From Mycobacteroides chelonae (lineage in GTDB: Bacteria > Actinomycetota > Actinomycetes > Mycobacteriales > Mycobacteriaceae): a DNA stretch of 64,000 nt. The translations under genes were made by a program, and so were the position numbers. Shown here one piece after another: positions 49,681 to 57,790 of this stretch. The stretch is from assembly GCA_014204435.1 (NCBI GenBank), contig JACHLF010000005.1:62001-126000 (forward strand), in the 5' to 3' direction. The notes under the pieces were generated by a model. That model was not told the origin of the DNA. It saw only the letters and a list, made by a program, of their open reading frames with translations, and did no database searches. Every line of letters starts with the position of its first letter. The stretch's first letter is position 1.

Positions 49681-51213
49681 CTAGTACGCTCCGTCGCTGC
49701 GCACGACGGCACGAAACGTGCGCCAGAGGATCGCGACGTCGGAGACCATCGACCAGTTCTCGACGTACGACAGATCCAGGCGCACGGCCTCGTCCCACGG
49801 GAGATCCGAGCGTCCGCTGACCTGCCATAGTCCAGTAATACCGGGCTTGACCAGAAGCCGACGCTTGATCACGTCGGTGTATTCCTCCACCTCGCGGCGC
49901 AGTGGCGGCCGTGGGCCCACCAGACTCATCTCACCGCGCAGCACGTTGAACAGTTGAGGCAGTTCATCGAGGCTGGTGCGCCGCAGGAACCTGCCCACCG
50001 CAGTGACACGCGGATCCTCGCGCATCTTGAAAAGTGGTCCGGCCCCGTCATTTTGGGCCATCAGCGCGTCAACCATCCGATCCGCGCCGACCACCATGGA
50101 CCGGAACTTGATCATCCGGAAGGGGTTGGATCGCACGCCGATGCGCTCAGCCGAGTAGAACACCGGTCCGCGCGATTCCAGCTTCACCGCGAGAGCACAC
50201 GCCAACAGGATCGGGCTGAACCCAATGATGAGCAACAGTGCACCGATCCGGTCGAACAGCACCTTGTGCATCCGGGAAGCGCCCTCATACTGGGGTTCGG
50301 CGAGGTGGATCAGCGGCATCGATCCTGCGGGGCGTACCCGCACCCGGGGCTGGTCCACATCGAACACACCGGGAGAGACCAGCAGACTGACCCCGATTTC
50401 GCTAAGGCGCCATGCCAGTTCGCGCATCTTTTCCGGACCGAGCTGCTCGGTCGCGGTGACCGCCACCGTGTCGGCGTCCGCCTCCATGACCGCGGCGACG
50501 ATGCGGTCCTCCGAACCCAGGATTGGGATACTCCGGTCCCCTACTTCGACGTTCTGGCCCGGGGCGCCCAAGTATCCGGGAACGCACACGCCCACCACGC
50601 GGTATCCGAGCGCGGTATCGCGCCCGAAGTTCTCGGCCAGGTTGAGCGCCGCGGCATCGCCGCCGAGCACGACAACATTAAAGATCTGCTTGCCGCGGGC
50701 GCGCTGCCGGTTGAGCCAGGTGCGGCTGAGTTTCCGATTCAGCAGCAGCAGCACGATGCCGAGGATGAGGGACATGCCCATCGCAAAGCGCGAGACATTG
50801 AACTTGAACAGCACACTGACGATGGCGAACAGACCGAACATGTGGAATGTCGCGCGCAGTACTCGCTGGTACTCCTCGCCGCCGCTGCCCATGAGGTGCG
50901 GATCCCTGCTGCGGTACACGCTCAGCAGCAGCGCCCAGTAGCAGAAGAAGCCGATATGTATCCAGAGCTCGGCAGAGTTCATCGGATTGGTGGCGTTGCG
51001 CAGGTCGATCCAGGTCCAGCCGGTAACGGCGACGATCAGCGTGTCGGTGACCATCAGCCACCGGGAGTAGTCATACCCCCAATGCGCGGCACGGCGCCCG
51101 ACGGAGTTCTGAGAAATCTGAGTCTGCGACGGACACGGGTCCGGCACGCCGCCGACCCGATCCCTTAGTGGGGTCGGTGCGGGCGAACCCTCATTCACCG
51201 CGACCACAAGCAT
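49681..51213 (-). CDS. Polyprenyl-phosphate sugar-1-phosphate transferase (WcaJ/exopolysaccharide initiation)
   Basis: 510 residues. Four to five N-terminal transmembrane helices, a Rossmann-like middle (FNVVVLGGDAAALNLAENFG), another helix (GALLLIIGFSPILLACALAV), and the C-terminal bacterial sugar transferase domain: KFRSMVVGADRM, LRRTSLDELPQLFNVLRGEMSLVGPRPPL and KPGITGLWQVSGRSDLPWDE. It loads the first sugar phosphate onto undecaprenyl/decaprenyl phosphate for an extracellular polysaccharide. No other glycosyltransferase genes are adjacent. The frame starts at ATG 51213; the upstream 230 bp is empty. Confidence 0.92.
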   Translation of the reverse strand: MLVVAVNEGSPAPTPLRDRVGGVPDPCPSQTQISQNSVGRRAAHWGYDYSRWLMVTDTLIVAVTGWTWIDLRNATNPMNSAELWIHIGFFCYWALLLSVYRSRDPHLMGSGGEEYQRVLRATFHMFGLFAIVSVLFKFNVSRFAMGMSLILGIVLLLLNRKLSRTWLNRQRARGKQIFNVVVLGGDAAALNLAENFGRDTALGYRVVGVCVPGYLGAPGQNVEVGDRSIPILGSEDRIVAAVMEADADTVAVTATEQLGPEKMRELAWRLSEIGVSLLVSPGVFDVDQPRVRVRPAGSMPLIHLAEPQYEGASRMHKVLFDRIGALLLIIGFSPILLACALAVKLESRGPVFYSAERIGVRSNPFRMIKFRSMVVGADRMVDALMAQNDGAGPLFKMREDPRVTAVGRFLRRTSLDELPQLFNVLRGEMSLVGPRPPLRREVEEYTDVIKRRLLVKPGITGLWQVSGRSDLPWDEAVRLDLSYVENWSMVSDVAILWRTFRAVVRSDGAY

Positions 51214-51443
51214 GTCCTCTCAAAAGCCCCAACAGCAAAACCACACAGCTCGTGTCACGCAGTGACGGGGTGCGAAAAATTCAGCACGTCCCGGCCATGA
51301 CCACCATCGCGCAAGTATCTCGGCCCCGCGACGACACAAAAGGTGTAACGCCCGTTACCCAGTTTTCGTTCAGAAGGGAACGTATCTACGGAACCACGAT
51401 CTGGCAACACCGCAACCTTGAGGTCCTGCAATTGTGATGGAGT

Positions 51444-51773
51444 TCACCAACCGCCGTCACAAATGTACAGATCGTCCTTATTCGTATGACGATCAGATGT
51501 CGGATTCTCGGTCTTGAACTGCACGAATGCATCACGTCCGTCACGTCCGCGAAAAGTTCGATATGTACAAATTTGCTCACTACAATCGTAGTGCGCGAGC
51601 ATTTCAGCAATGCCTACAGCCACCTTAGGGCAGTGACGCGCAATCTCTTGGGTACACCACAAGGCCGTGCCGTGGACCACCAGCACGTCGTAGAGTTTCC
51701 GATCGCCCCACCTGACAGATTTTGCCCAGAGATGCCGAAGGCTCCTGCATGTCTGGTAACGCCCATGAATCAC
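51444..51773 (-). CDS. Doubtful hypothetical protein or remnant
   Basis: The reverse frame gives LWCTQEIARHCPKVAVGIAEML ... CSEQICTYRTF ... DDLYICDGGW with five Cys, which looks like real coding sequence of a secreted protein. Yet no signal peptide or ribosome site is visible, and the frame opens inside the DUF2236 gene. The GTG at 51773 is a guess. It may be the 3' remnant of a larger gene. Confidence 0.35.
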   Translation of the reverse strand: MIHGRYQTCRSLRHLWAKSVRWGDRKLYDVLVVHGTALWCTQEIARHCPKVAVGIAEMLAHYDCSEQICTYRTFRGRDGRDAFVQFKTENPTSDRHTNKDDLYICDGGW

Positions 51774-51840
51774 ATGGTCAGCGGCCCGCAGGTCCCCGCA
51801 TCTCGCCGCTAACTGGGTACGCCTGTTAGCCCAATCTCGG

Positions 51841-52776
51841 TCAGACGAGCGGGCGGCCGGTGCGAATCCGCCAGTCCAGATCAAGCATCAGCGCGTTGAA
51901 GGGAAACCGACGCAGCCCGTTAGGCAGCAGACGGTTCCCGAATCCGAGGACCGCAAGGAGCCTCCTGAATGTTCGCTCGCGCGCCGGACTCCACGGCAGC
52001 CGCATCTCGTCGCGGAACTGCTGCGGCAAGAATCCGGTCGTGATGAACCGGGAGAAGGCGCCCACGGGGCGGCGCATGAACTTCGGCACCGCGATGGACG
52101 CCGACGCGATGCGGAACAGATACGGGCGCACGTGATCGTCGATGTGCACCAGATCCATTGACCGCTGCCAGTACTCGTCGAACTCGGCACACGACTTCGG
52201 CCACATCGCCAGCGGCATCTGCAACGTGGTTCCCATGACGGCGCCTTCTTGCAAACACCGCTCGGCCATTTCCCCGGTCATCGGCCCGACAAATGCCTCG
52301 TACACGTCGACGAAGCCCTTGTAGAGGCAGATCGCCACCCACTTCTGCAGCTCCGGGTCGAAGGCGTTGTACTGCACCTTGTCTCCCGGCGCCGAATGAA
52401 CCTGCGCGTGCGCACGGTTGGTCGCCTTCCGGAACGCGGCCTTCTGATCCGGATTGCCCAGCGTGGAAACCGAAAGGAAGGTGAATGTCGTCCGGGCCCG
52501 CTTGATGGGGTGCAGGTCGGCCCGCCCGCTCTCGACCTTGCTGTCGACGACGCCATATCCCACACCGGGACGCGCCAGCTGCATGATGACGTTGGCCGGC
52601 CCGCCCAACAGGGCCAAGCCCATGAAGTTGTCCGCGATATTGGGCTGGCGACGCCAGGACCACCACGGGGACAGCTGCGGCGCAGGCGGTACCGGCTCAT
52701 GGCGACGGCTCCGCGTACCCGGGCCCCCGTCGCCTTCGAATTGCCCTTCAACTGCCGATAACTGCTCGATAGTCAC
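51841..52776 (-). CDS. DUF2236 (oxygenase MpaB-type) protein, Rv0276-like
   Basis: 311 residues of the ER/MpaB/latex-clearing-like DUF2236 family: ADNFMGLALLGGPANVIMQLARPGVGYGV at the N-terminus, TFTFLSVSTLG, NRAHAQVH with a likely heme or metal His, and EEFDEYW-like FDEYWQRSMD. A cytosolic oxygenase is suggested by the family name only. GTG 52776 follows AAGGGGTCAAC. Divergent from a TetR gene 76 bp away, as Rv0276 is from Rv0275c in M. tuberculosis. Confidence 0.82.
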   Translation of the reverse strand: MTIEQLSAVEGQFEGDGGPGTRSRRHEPVPPAPQLSPWWSWRRQPNIADNFMGLALLGGPANVIMQLARPGVGYGVVDSKVESGRADLHPIKRARTTFTFLSVSTLGNPDQKAAFRKATNRAHAQVHSAPGDKVQYNAFDPELQKWVAICLYKGFVDVYEAFVGPMTGEMAERCLQEGAVMGTTLQMPLAMWPKSCAEFDEYWQRSMDLVHIDDHVRPYLFRIASASIAVPKFMRRPVGAFSRFITTGFLPQQFRDEMRLPWSPARERTFRRLLAVLGFGNRLLPNGLRRFPFNALMLDLDWRIRTGRPLV

Positions 52777-52852
52777 CGTTGACCCCTTGCATCTGCGAAC
52801 ATGTGTTATCAAATATCGTGCAGCGGAGCGCCCCGCCTGTCAAGATGTAGTG

Positions 52853-53452
52853 ATGTCGTCATCGCGGGTCTACGGGGGCGTCCAGGCCCTTGACCGGCAA
52901 GCCGAGCGTCGCAATCGGCTCCTGGACGCCGGGCTTGACCTGCTCACCGCCGGTCCCGCACCGAATCTGACGGTCCGCGGTGTATGCAAGCACGCGGGCG
53001 TGGTCGCCCGGTACTTCTACGAGAACTTCACCGATCTGGATGAGCTGACCGCCCAGGTGTACGACGGCGTGATCGGCAAGGTCGCGATCTCGACACAGAA
53101 GGCGGTGGACGCGGCGCCGCGGCGCGAGAAGACCGCAGCGGGCATCTCCAATATCGTGCGCTCCATTGCCGAGGATCCCCGCATCGGCGTGCTGCTCTTC
53201 AGCAGCAATCCCGCCAACTCCGTGATCGCGCAACGCCGCAGCGCCGCCGAGCAGCTCTTCGCCACCCTCTCCGGCCAGCATCTGAACAAGACATATCATC
53301 TTGCAAATGACGAATCGATGCGTGCCGCAGCATATTTCGCGGTAGGCGGCGTCGGCCAGACCCTGGCGGCCTGGGTGTCCGGCCAGCTGAAACTCGGCAT
53401 CGATGAACTCGTCGAAGTGCTGACCCGCCTGCTGGCGCCGACTACGCGGTAG
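52853..53452 (+). CDS. TetR-family regulator (Rv0275c-like)
   Basis: 199 residues. Helix-turn-helix RNRLLDAGLDLLTAG...LTVRGVCKHAGVVARYFYENFTDLDEL, then a helical ligand domain. It probably regulates the divergent DUF2236 gene and itself. ATG 52853 is chosen; the upstream open frame to 52454 lies inside the divergent gene. The 3' end overlaps the convergent VOC gene by 11 bp. Confidence 0.87.
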   Translation: MSSSRVYGGVQALDRQAERRNRLLDAGLDLLTAGPAPNLTVRGVCKHAGVVARYFYENFTDLDELTAQVYDGVIGKVAISTQKAVDAAPRREKTAAGISNIVRSIAEDPRIGVLLFSSNPANSVIAQRRSAAEQLFATLSGQHLNKTYHLANDESMRAAAYFAVGGVGQTLAAWVSGQLKLGIDELVEVLTRLLAPTTR

Positions 53453-54029
53453 CCACCTCACGCGGAGTCCGCTCGCCAGCCGTCTTGGGCGCGACGCGTA
53501 CATCTGCCGCAGTGAACTCTTTTGTCCAGCAGGCAAATTCAAGGGTAATGCCGTCCGGGTCCAGGAAGTAGAACGACCTCACGTACACGCCCGGGTGTAG
53601 TTCCTTGGAGACCTGGAACTCACTCTCGTCGTGGTTCAGGATGGGCCCCACCCGAACGCCCTTGCTCTTGAGCTTGACGCGGTACTCGTCGAACTTCTCG
53701 GCCGGAACATGCAGCGAGATGTGGTTCATCGAGCTCACAGCACTGATGATGTCGCCGATGCCCGGTATCGCCGCGGGCGCCGAAATCCCTGGGACACCGT
53801 CAGGCGCGTCCTTGAACCAGAAGAAGGCCAAGGAGTCGCCGCCGCCGGCATCGAAGAAGAAGTGCTGCCCCTGCCCCATCGGCAGGTCGAGCGACTTGAT
53901 GAGCGGCATGCCCAGCACGTTGGAGTAGAAGTCCACAGTGCGTTCCATGTCCGAACACACAAGCGCCACATGATTGAAACCGCCGAACTCGAACTCGGAG
54001 TTGGGGTTGTTCGGTTTGATCATCGTCAT
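53442..54029 (-). CDS. VOC (glyoxalase/dioxygenase-fold) protein, Rv0274-like
   Basis: 195 residues. Two beta-alpha-beta-beta-beta modules with candidate metal ligands: His in FNHVALVCSDM, His in SSMNHISLHVP and Glu in DGITLEFACWT. YFLDPDGITLEF is the common VOC C-terminal motif. Substrate unknown. ATG 54029 follows AAGGAGGCTCCCC. Divergent from the next TetR gene, as in the Rv0273c/Rv0274 pair. Confidence 0.85.
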   Translation of the reverse strand: MTMIKPNNPNSEFEFGGFNHVALVCSDMERTVDFYSNVLGMPLIKSLDLPMGQGQHFFFDAGGGDSLAFFWFKDAPDGVPGISAPAAIPGIGDIISAVSSMNHISLHVPAEKFDEYRVKLKSKGVRVGPILNHDESEFQVSKELHPGVYVRSFYFLDPDGITLEFACWTKEFTAADVRVAPKTAGERTPREVATA

Positions 54030-54078
54030 GGGGAGCCTCCTTGATCCGACCGCATGACACCTTGTGTTCTACGCTAAT

Positions 54079-54100
54079 CTGAATCTAACATCAGGTTCAG
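54079..54100. promoter_or_regulatory. 22-bp inverted repeat between VOC and TetR genes
   Basis: CTGAATCT-AACATC-AGGTTCAG pairs at 7 of 8 positions per arm. It sits 49 bp upstream of the VOC start and 93 bp before the TetR GTG, a natural operator for the TetR at 54194. Confidence 0.6.
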
Positions 54101-54193
54101 AAACAGGTCAATACCGATCGGCGAGCAGACACAAAAGCACCGTTTTCCCGGCGCGTCGGGAGCTTTTACGTCTGCTCGCCAGAAGGAAGCAGC

Positions 54194-54799
54194 GTGGTCC
54201 AACCCACCGTTCGCGGCCGTCAGACCCAGGCGGCCATCGACGAGGCAGCACGAACCGTCATCGCCCGCAAGGGAATACTTGCCACCACCGTCGCCGACAT
54301 CGCGGCAGAGGCCGGCCGGTCCACGGCGTCGTTCTACAACTACTACGATTCCAAAGAGGCGATGGTCGCCCAGTGGGCCATGCGATTTCGCACCGAGGCC
54401 CAAGAGCGGGTATCGGCGGCCATCGGGCATGGGCGCTCCAACAAGCAGCGCGCCCGAGACATCGCCACCGCACACTGGCTCACCTGGCGCCACCAGCTCG
54501 CCGAGATGATCAGCGTCTCCCAGTTGGCCATGATCAACCCCGAGTTCGCCGAGTTCTGGAACCGGATGTGTTCCGAGCCCATCGATTTCCTGACCACCAC
54601 CATCAAGCGCGCACAGCGTGACGGATACAGCCCCGGCAACGATCCGCACCTGATGGCCAGCGCCATCGTCTCGATGATGAATCAGTTCGCCTACAACCAG
54701 CTCAGCCAGGGCAACGCAGCCACCGTCGACGACGATGCCTGCATCGACACCCTGGCCGGAATCTGTTACCGCGCCATCTACTCCAAGGAGGTCTGCTGA
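54194..54799 (+). CDS. TetR-family regulator of the lipid cluster (Rv0273c-like)
   Basis: 201 residues. Helix-turn-helix AAIDEAARTVIARKGI...TTVADIAAEAGRSTASFYNYYDSKEAM; the C-terminal part resembles acyl-CoA-responsive TetR proteins, though the ligand is not known. GTG 54194 follows AGAAGGAAGCAGC. The hydrolase gene starts directly after its stop (TGAATG), so it heads an operon of hydrolase, dehydrogenase and probably SDR and FadE genes. Confidence 0.87.
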   Translation: MVQPTVRGRQTQAAIDEAARTVIARKGILATTVADIAAEAGRSTASFYNYYDSKEAMVAQWAMRFRTEAQERVSAAIGHGRSNKQRARDIATAHWLTWRHQLAEMISVSQLAMINPEFAEFWNRMCSEPIDFLTTTIKRAQRDGYSPGNDPHLMASAIVSMMNQFAYNQLSQGNAATVDDDACIDTLAGICYRAIYSKEVC

Positions 54800-55927
54800 A
54801 TGCCCGACAAGATGACGATGATCGTGCGGGATTTCGTGGGGCTGCCCTCGCCGACCGCCGGACGCAACGGTGCCGGTGGGCATCCGTGCCAGGGTCTGTA
54901 CCACCGGGCCGCCGGCACCAAACCCAAGATCGCCTTCATCGCGACGCACTATCAGATCGACTTCTCCGAGCACTACATCGCCGAGTATCTGGCACGTCAC
55001 GGGTACGGGTTCCTGGGCTGGAACACCCGCTTCCGCGGTTTCGAAAGTCACTTCCTGCTCGATCACGCTCTGGTTGACATCGGCGTGGGCGTGCGCTGGC
55101 TCCAGGAGCAGGCAGGCGTGGAAACCGTACTGCTGCTGGGCAACTCCGGTGGCGGCTCGCTGATGTCGGCCTATCAATCGCAAGCAGTGGCCCCCAAGGT
55201 GACACCACTGGAGGGCATGCGTCCGGCCGAGGGCCTGAACAGCCTGCCCGCCGCGGCCGGTTATGTCGCCAGTGCCGCACATCTGGGCCGCCCCGATGTG
55301 CTGACGGACTGGATGGACGCCTCGGTGATCGACGAGAGCGATCCGGCATCCACCGACCCTGCCCTGGATCTGTTCAACGAGGAGAACGGGCCGGCCTACT
55401 CGCCCGAGTTCGTCGCCAGGTACCGCGAGGGCCAGGTCGCGCGCAATCACCGCATCACCGCGTGGGCGCTCGACGAGCTGGCACGGGTACGCGCGGCCGG
55501 GTTCAGCGACCGTGCCTTCACGGTGCACCGCACCTGGGCGGACCCGCGCATGGTCGATCCCAGCCTGGAGCCCACCAAGCGTCCGCCGAACCTGTGTTAC
55601 GCAGGGGTGCCGGTCAAGGCCAACCGCTCGACCTTCGGAATCGGTTGCGCCACCACATTGAAGAACTGGCTGGGCATGTGGAGCCTGTCGCACGCCCAGA
55701 CGCGCGCCGAGCCACATCTGGCCGATGTCACCGTTCCGGCGCTGGTCATCAATGCCGACGGCGATACCGGTGTCTTCCCCTCCGATGCTCGGCGCATCTA
55801 CGACGCGTTGGGTTCGACCGATAAGTCACGAGCCTCCATCGATGCCGACCACTACTTCCAGAACCCGGGAGCGCGCCAGGAGCAGGCCGACACCATTGCC
55901 GAGTGGGCAAGCAAGCGGTGGGAGTGA
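54800..55927 (+). CDS. Alpha/beta hydrolase (Rv0272c-like)
   Basis: 375 residues. AFIATHYQIDFSEHYIAEYLA, nucleophile elbow LLLGNSGGGSLMSAY with Ser, the acid in VINADGDTGVFPSDA and His in IDADHYFQNPGA. Cytosolic, substrate unknown; cluster context suggests an ester or lactone made during lipid or ring degradation. The start adjoins the TetR stop, and its own stop overlaps the next gene as GTGA. Length equals the M. tuberculosis counterpart within a few residues. Confidence 0.85.
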   Translation: MPDKMTMIVRDFVGLPSPTAGRNGAGGHPCQGLYHRAAGTKPKIAFIATHYQIDFSEHYIAEYLARHGYGFLGWNTRFRGFESHFLLDHALVDIGVGVRWLQEQAGVETVLLLGNSGGGSLMSAYQSQAVAPKVTPLEGMRPAEGLNSLPAAAGYVASAAHLGRPDVLTDWMDASVIDESDPASTDPALDLFNEENGPAYSPEFVARYREGQVARNHRITAWALDELARVRAAGFSDRAFTVHRTWADPRMVDPSLEPTKRPPNLCYAGVPVKANRSTFGIGCATTLKNWLGMWSLSHAQTRAEPHLADVTVPALVINADGDTGVFPSDARRIYDALGSTDKSRASIDADHYFQNPGARQEQADTIAEWASKRWE

Positions 55928-56859
55928 AGGTCCTCGCCCACTTTCCGGTCGGCCCACGCGTCCGCGAACAGCTTGCCCCGCACGCCGATTGGCTTGACGT
56001 GCGCTTCTGCGCCGAGGACGATGACGACACCTTCTACGCTGAACTACCGCATGCCGACGTGCTCTGGCATGTGCTTCGTCCGCTTTGTGCCGATGACGTC
56101 GCGAAAGGCGAACGGCTGCGGCTGATCCACAAATTCGGTGCGGGGGTGAACACCATCGCGCTGGACGCCGCCTCCATGCAAGGGGTGGCCGTCGCGAACA
56201 TGCCCGGCGCCAACGCGCCGTCGGTCGCCGAGGGTGCGCTACTGCTGATGCTGGCGACGCTGCGGCAACTGCCACGGCTGGACCTGCAGATTCGCGCAGG
56301 TCGCGGCTGGCCCACCGATCAGTCGCTCGGTGACACCGTGCGCGATATCGGCTCGTGCACAGTCGGATTAGTGGGATACGGCAACATCGCCAAGGCGCTG
56401 GAACGGATCCTGTTGGCGATGGGTGCCGCTGTGCTGCACACCAGCACCCACGACGACGGCACCCGCGGCTGGTGCAACCTCGATAACCTGCTCACCAGCA
56501 GCGATATCGTCTCGCTGCACCTCCCCCTGACCGATACCAGCGTCGGGCTGCTCAATGCCGAGGCGCTATCCCGGATGAAACCCGGATCGGTCCTGGTCAA
56601 CACCTCGCGCGGGGCGGTGGTCGACGAGACGGCCCTGGTCGAGGCGCTGCGACACGGCCCTCTTGGCGCCGCCGGTCTCGATGTCTTTGCGCAAGAGCCG
56701 GTTTCATCGGATAACCCGCTGCTGACGCTGCCGAATGTGGTGCTCACGCCACACGTCACGTGGTTCACCGCAGACACCATGACGCGCTATCTGGACCACG
56801 CGATCGACAACTGTCGGCGCCTCAAGGATGGACTGCCGCTAGCTGACCGCGTGCGCTAG
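55924..56859 (+). CDS. D-2-hydroxyacid dehydrogenase (NAD-binding)
   Basis: 311 residues. N-terminal substrate domain (KVLAHFPVGPRVREQL), Rossmann motif VGLVGYGNIAKALERIL, LHLPLTDTSVGLLN with LVNTSRGAVVDE, and AGLDVFAQEPV; the His of TPHVTW is the catalytic His. It oxidises or reduces a 2-hydroxyacid/2-ketoacid pair. GTG 55924 overlaps the previous stop by 4 bp, so it is coupled to the hydrolase; the longer frame to 55903 is unneeded. Confidence 0.86.
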   Translation: MKVLAHFPVGPRVREQLAPHADWLDVRFCAEDDDDTFYAELPHADVLWHVLRPLCADDVAKGERLRLIHKFGAGVNTIALDAASMQGVAVANMPGANAPSVAEGALLLMLATLRQLPRLDLQIRAGRGWPTDQSLGDTVRDIGSCTVGLVGYGNIAKALERILLAMGAAVLHTSTHDDGTRGWCNLDNLLTSSDIVSLHLPLTDTSVGLLNAEALSRMKPGSVLVNTSRGAVVDETALVEALRHGPLGAAGLDVFAQEPVSSDNPLLTLPNVVLTPHVTWFTADTMTRYLDHAIDNCRRLKDGLPLADRVR

Positions 56860-56923
56860 GCTAGCACCCGGGATTTACACTAGAGAGTATTCGTAAACAA
56901 ACCACAATGGCGTGGGAGGACGA

Positions 56924-57775
56924 ATGGGAACAGCTGTACAGCTCGCGGGCAAGGTCGTGGCCATCACCGGCGGAGCACGCGGCATCGGCCAGGCCATGGC
57001 CACGGCGTTCGCCGCCGAGGGTGCGAAGGTCGCGATCGGCGATATCGACAAGAAGCTGTGCGAGAACACCGCCTCCGAAATCGGCAACGGCACCATCGGC
57101 CTGCCGCTCGATGTGACCGACTACGGCAGCTTCGAGGCCTTTCTCGACACCGTCGCGGCCACCATCGGGCCCGTCGACGTGATCATCAACAACGCGGGCA
57201 TCATGCCCATCACCCCGTTCGGGGAAGAGTCGCTGGAATCCATCCAACGTCAGCTCGACATCAACGTGCGCGGCGTCATGTGGGGCAGCCAGCTGGCCAT
57301 CAAACGGATGAAGCCGCGCGGCGGCGGTGTGATCGTCAACATCGCCTCTGCCGCAGGTAAAATGGGTGTGCCGGGGCTCGCGACGTATTGCGCGACGAAG
57401 TGGGCGGTGGTCGGCCTCTGCGAATCGCTGACCCTCGAACTCAAGGACGACAACATCTCCGTTGTCTGCGTGATGCCCGGCGTAGTCAACACCGAGCTGG
57501 TGGCCGGTCTCGAGGAACACTGGCTGCTGGGAATCGTTCAGCCCGAAGACATTGCCGCCGGGGTCCTCAAAGCCGTGCGAAAAGGCAAGTTCCCCGTCAT
57601 GGTGCCCAAGAAACTGGGCCCACTGCTGCGCACGACAGCCATGCTGCCCCGAGCACTGTACGGGCCCGCGGCACGATCGTTGGGAATGGACCACTTCATG
57701 CTCGATGCGCACGGCACGTCGGCACGCGCCGCCTACGAGGACCGTGCCAGCCACAGCGAGCCCAGCGCCGAATAG
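56924..57775 (+). CDS. Short-chain dehydrogenase/reductase
   Basis: 283 residues. TGGARGIGQAMA (NAD(P) site), NNAGIMP, NIASAAG with Ser, and YCATK as the YxxxK motif. The longer C-terminal tail (LYGPAARSLGMDHFMLDAHG) is typical of mycobacterial lipid SDRs. Substrate unknown. ATG 56924 has GGGAGGA 4 nt upstream. The 64 bp before it holds TTTAC...GTAAA, a weak dyad, so a separate promoter is possible. Confidence 0.88.
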   Translation: MGTAVQLAGKVVAITGGARGIGQAMATAFAAEGAKVAIGDIDKKLCENTASEIGNGTIGLPLDVTDYGSFEAFLDTVAATIGPVDVIINNAGIMPITPFGEESLESIQRQLDINVRGVMWGSQLAIKRMKPRGGGVIVNIASAAGKMGVPGLATYCATKWAVVGLCESLTLELKDDNISVVCVMPGVVNTELVAGLEEHWLLGIVQPEDIAAGVLKAVRKGKFPVMVPKKLGPLLRTTAMLPRALYGPAARSLGMDHFMLDAHGTSARAAYEDRASHSEPSAE

Positions 57776-57790
57776 TTAGGAAGCAATCAG

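Noticed and set aside
56866..56905. TTTAC-N14-GTAAA dyad before the SDR gene as an operator
   Set aside because: Only 5-bp A/T-rich arms with a long spacer; too weak to call as a site.
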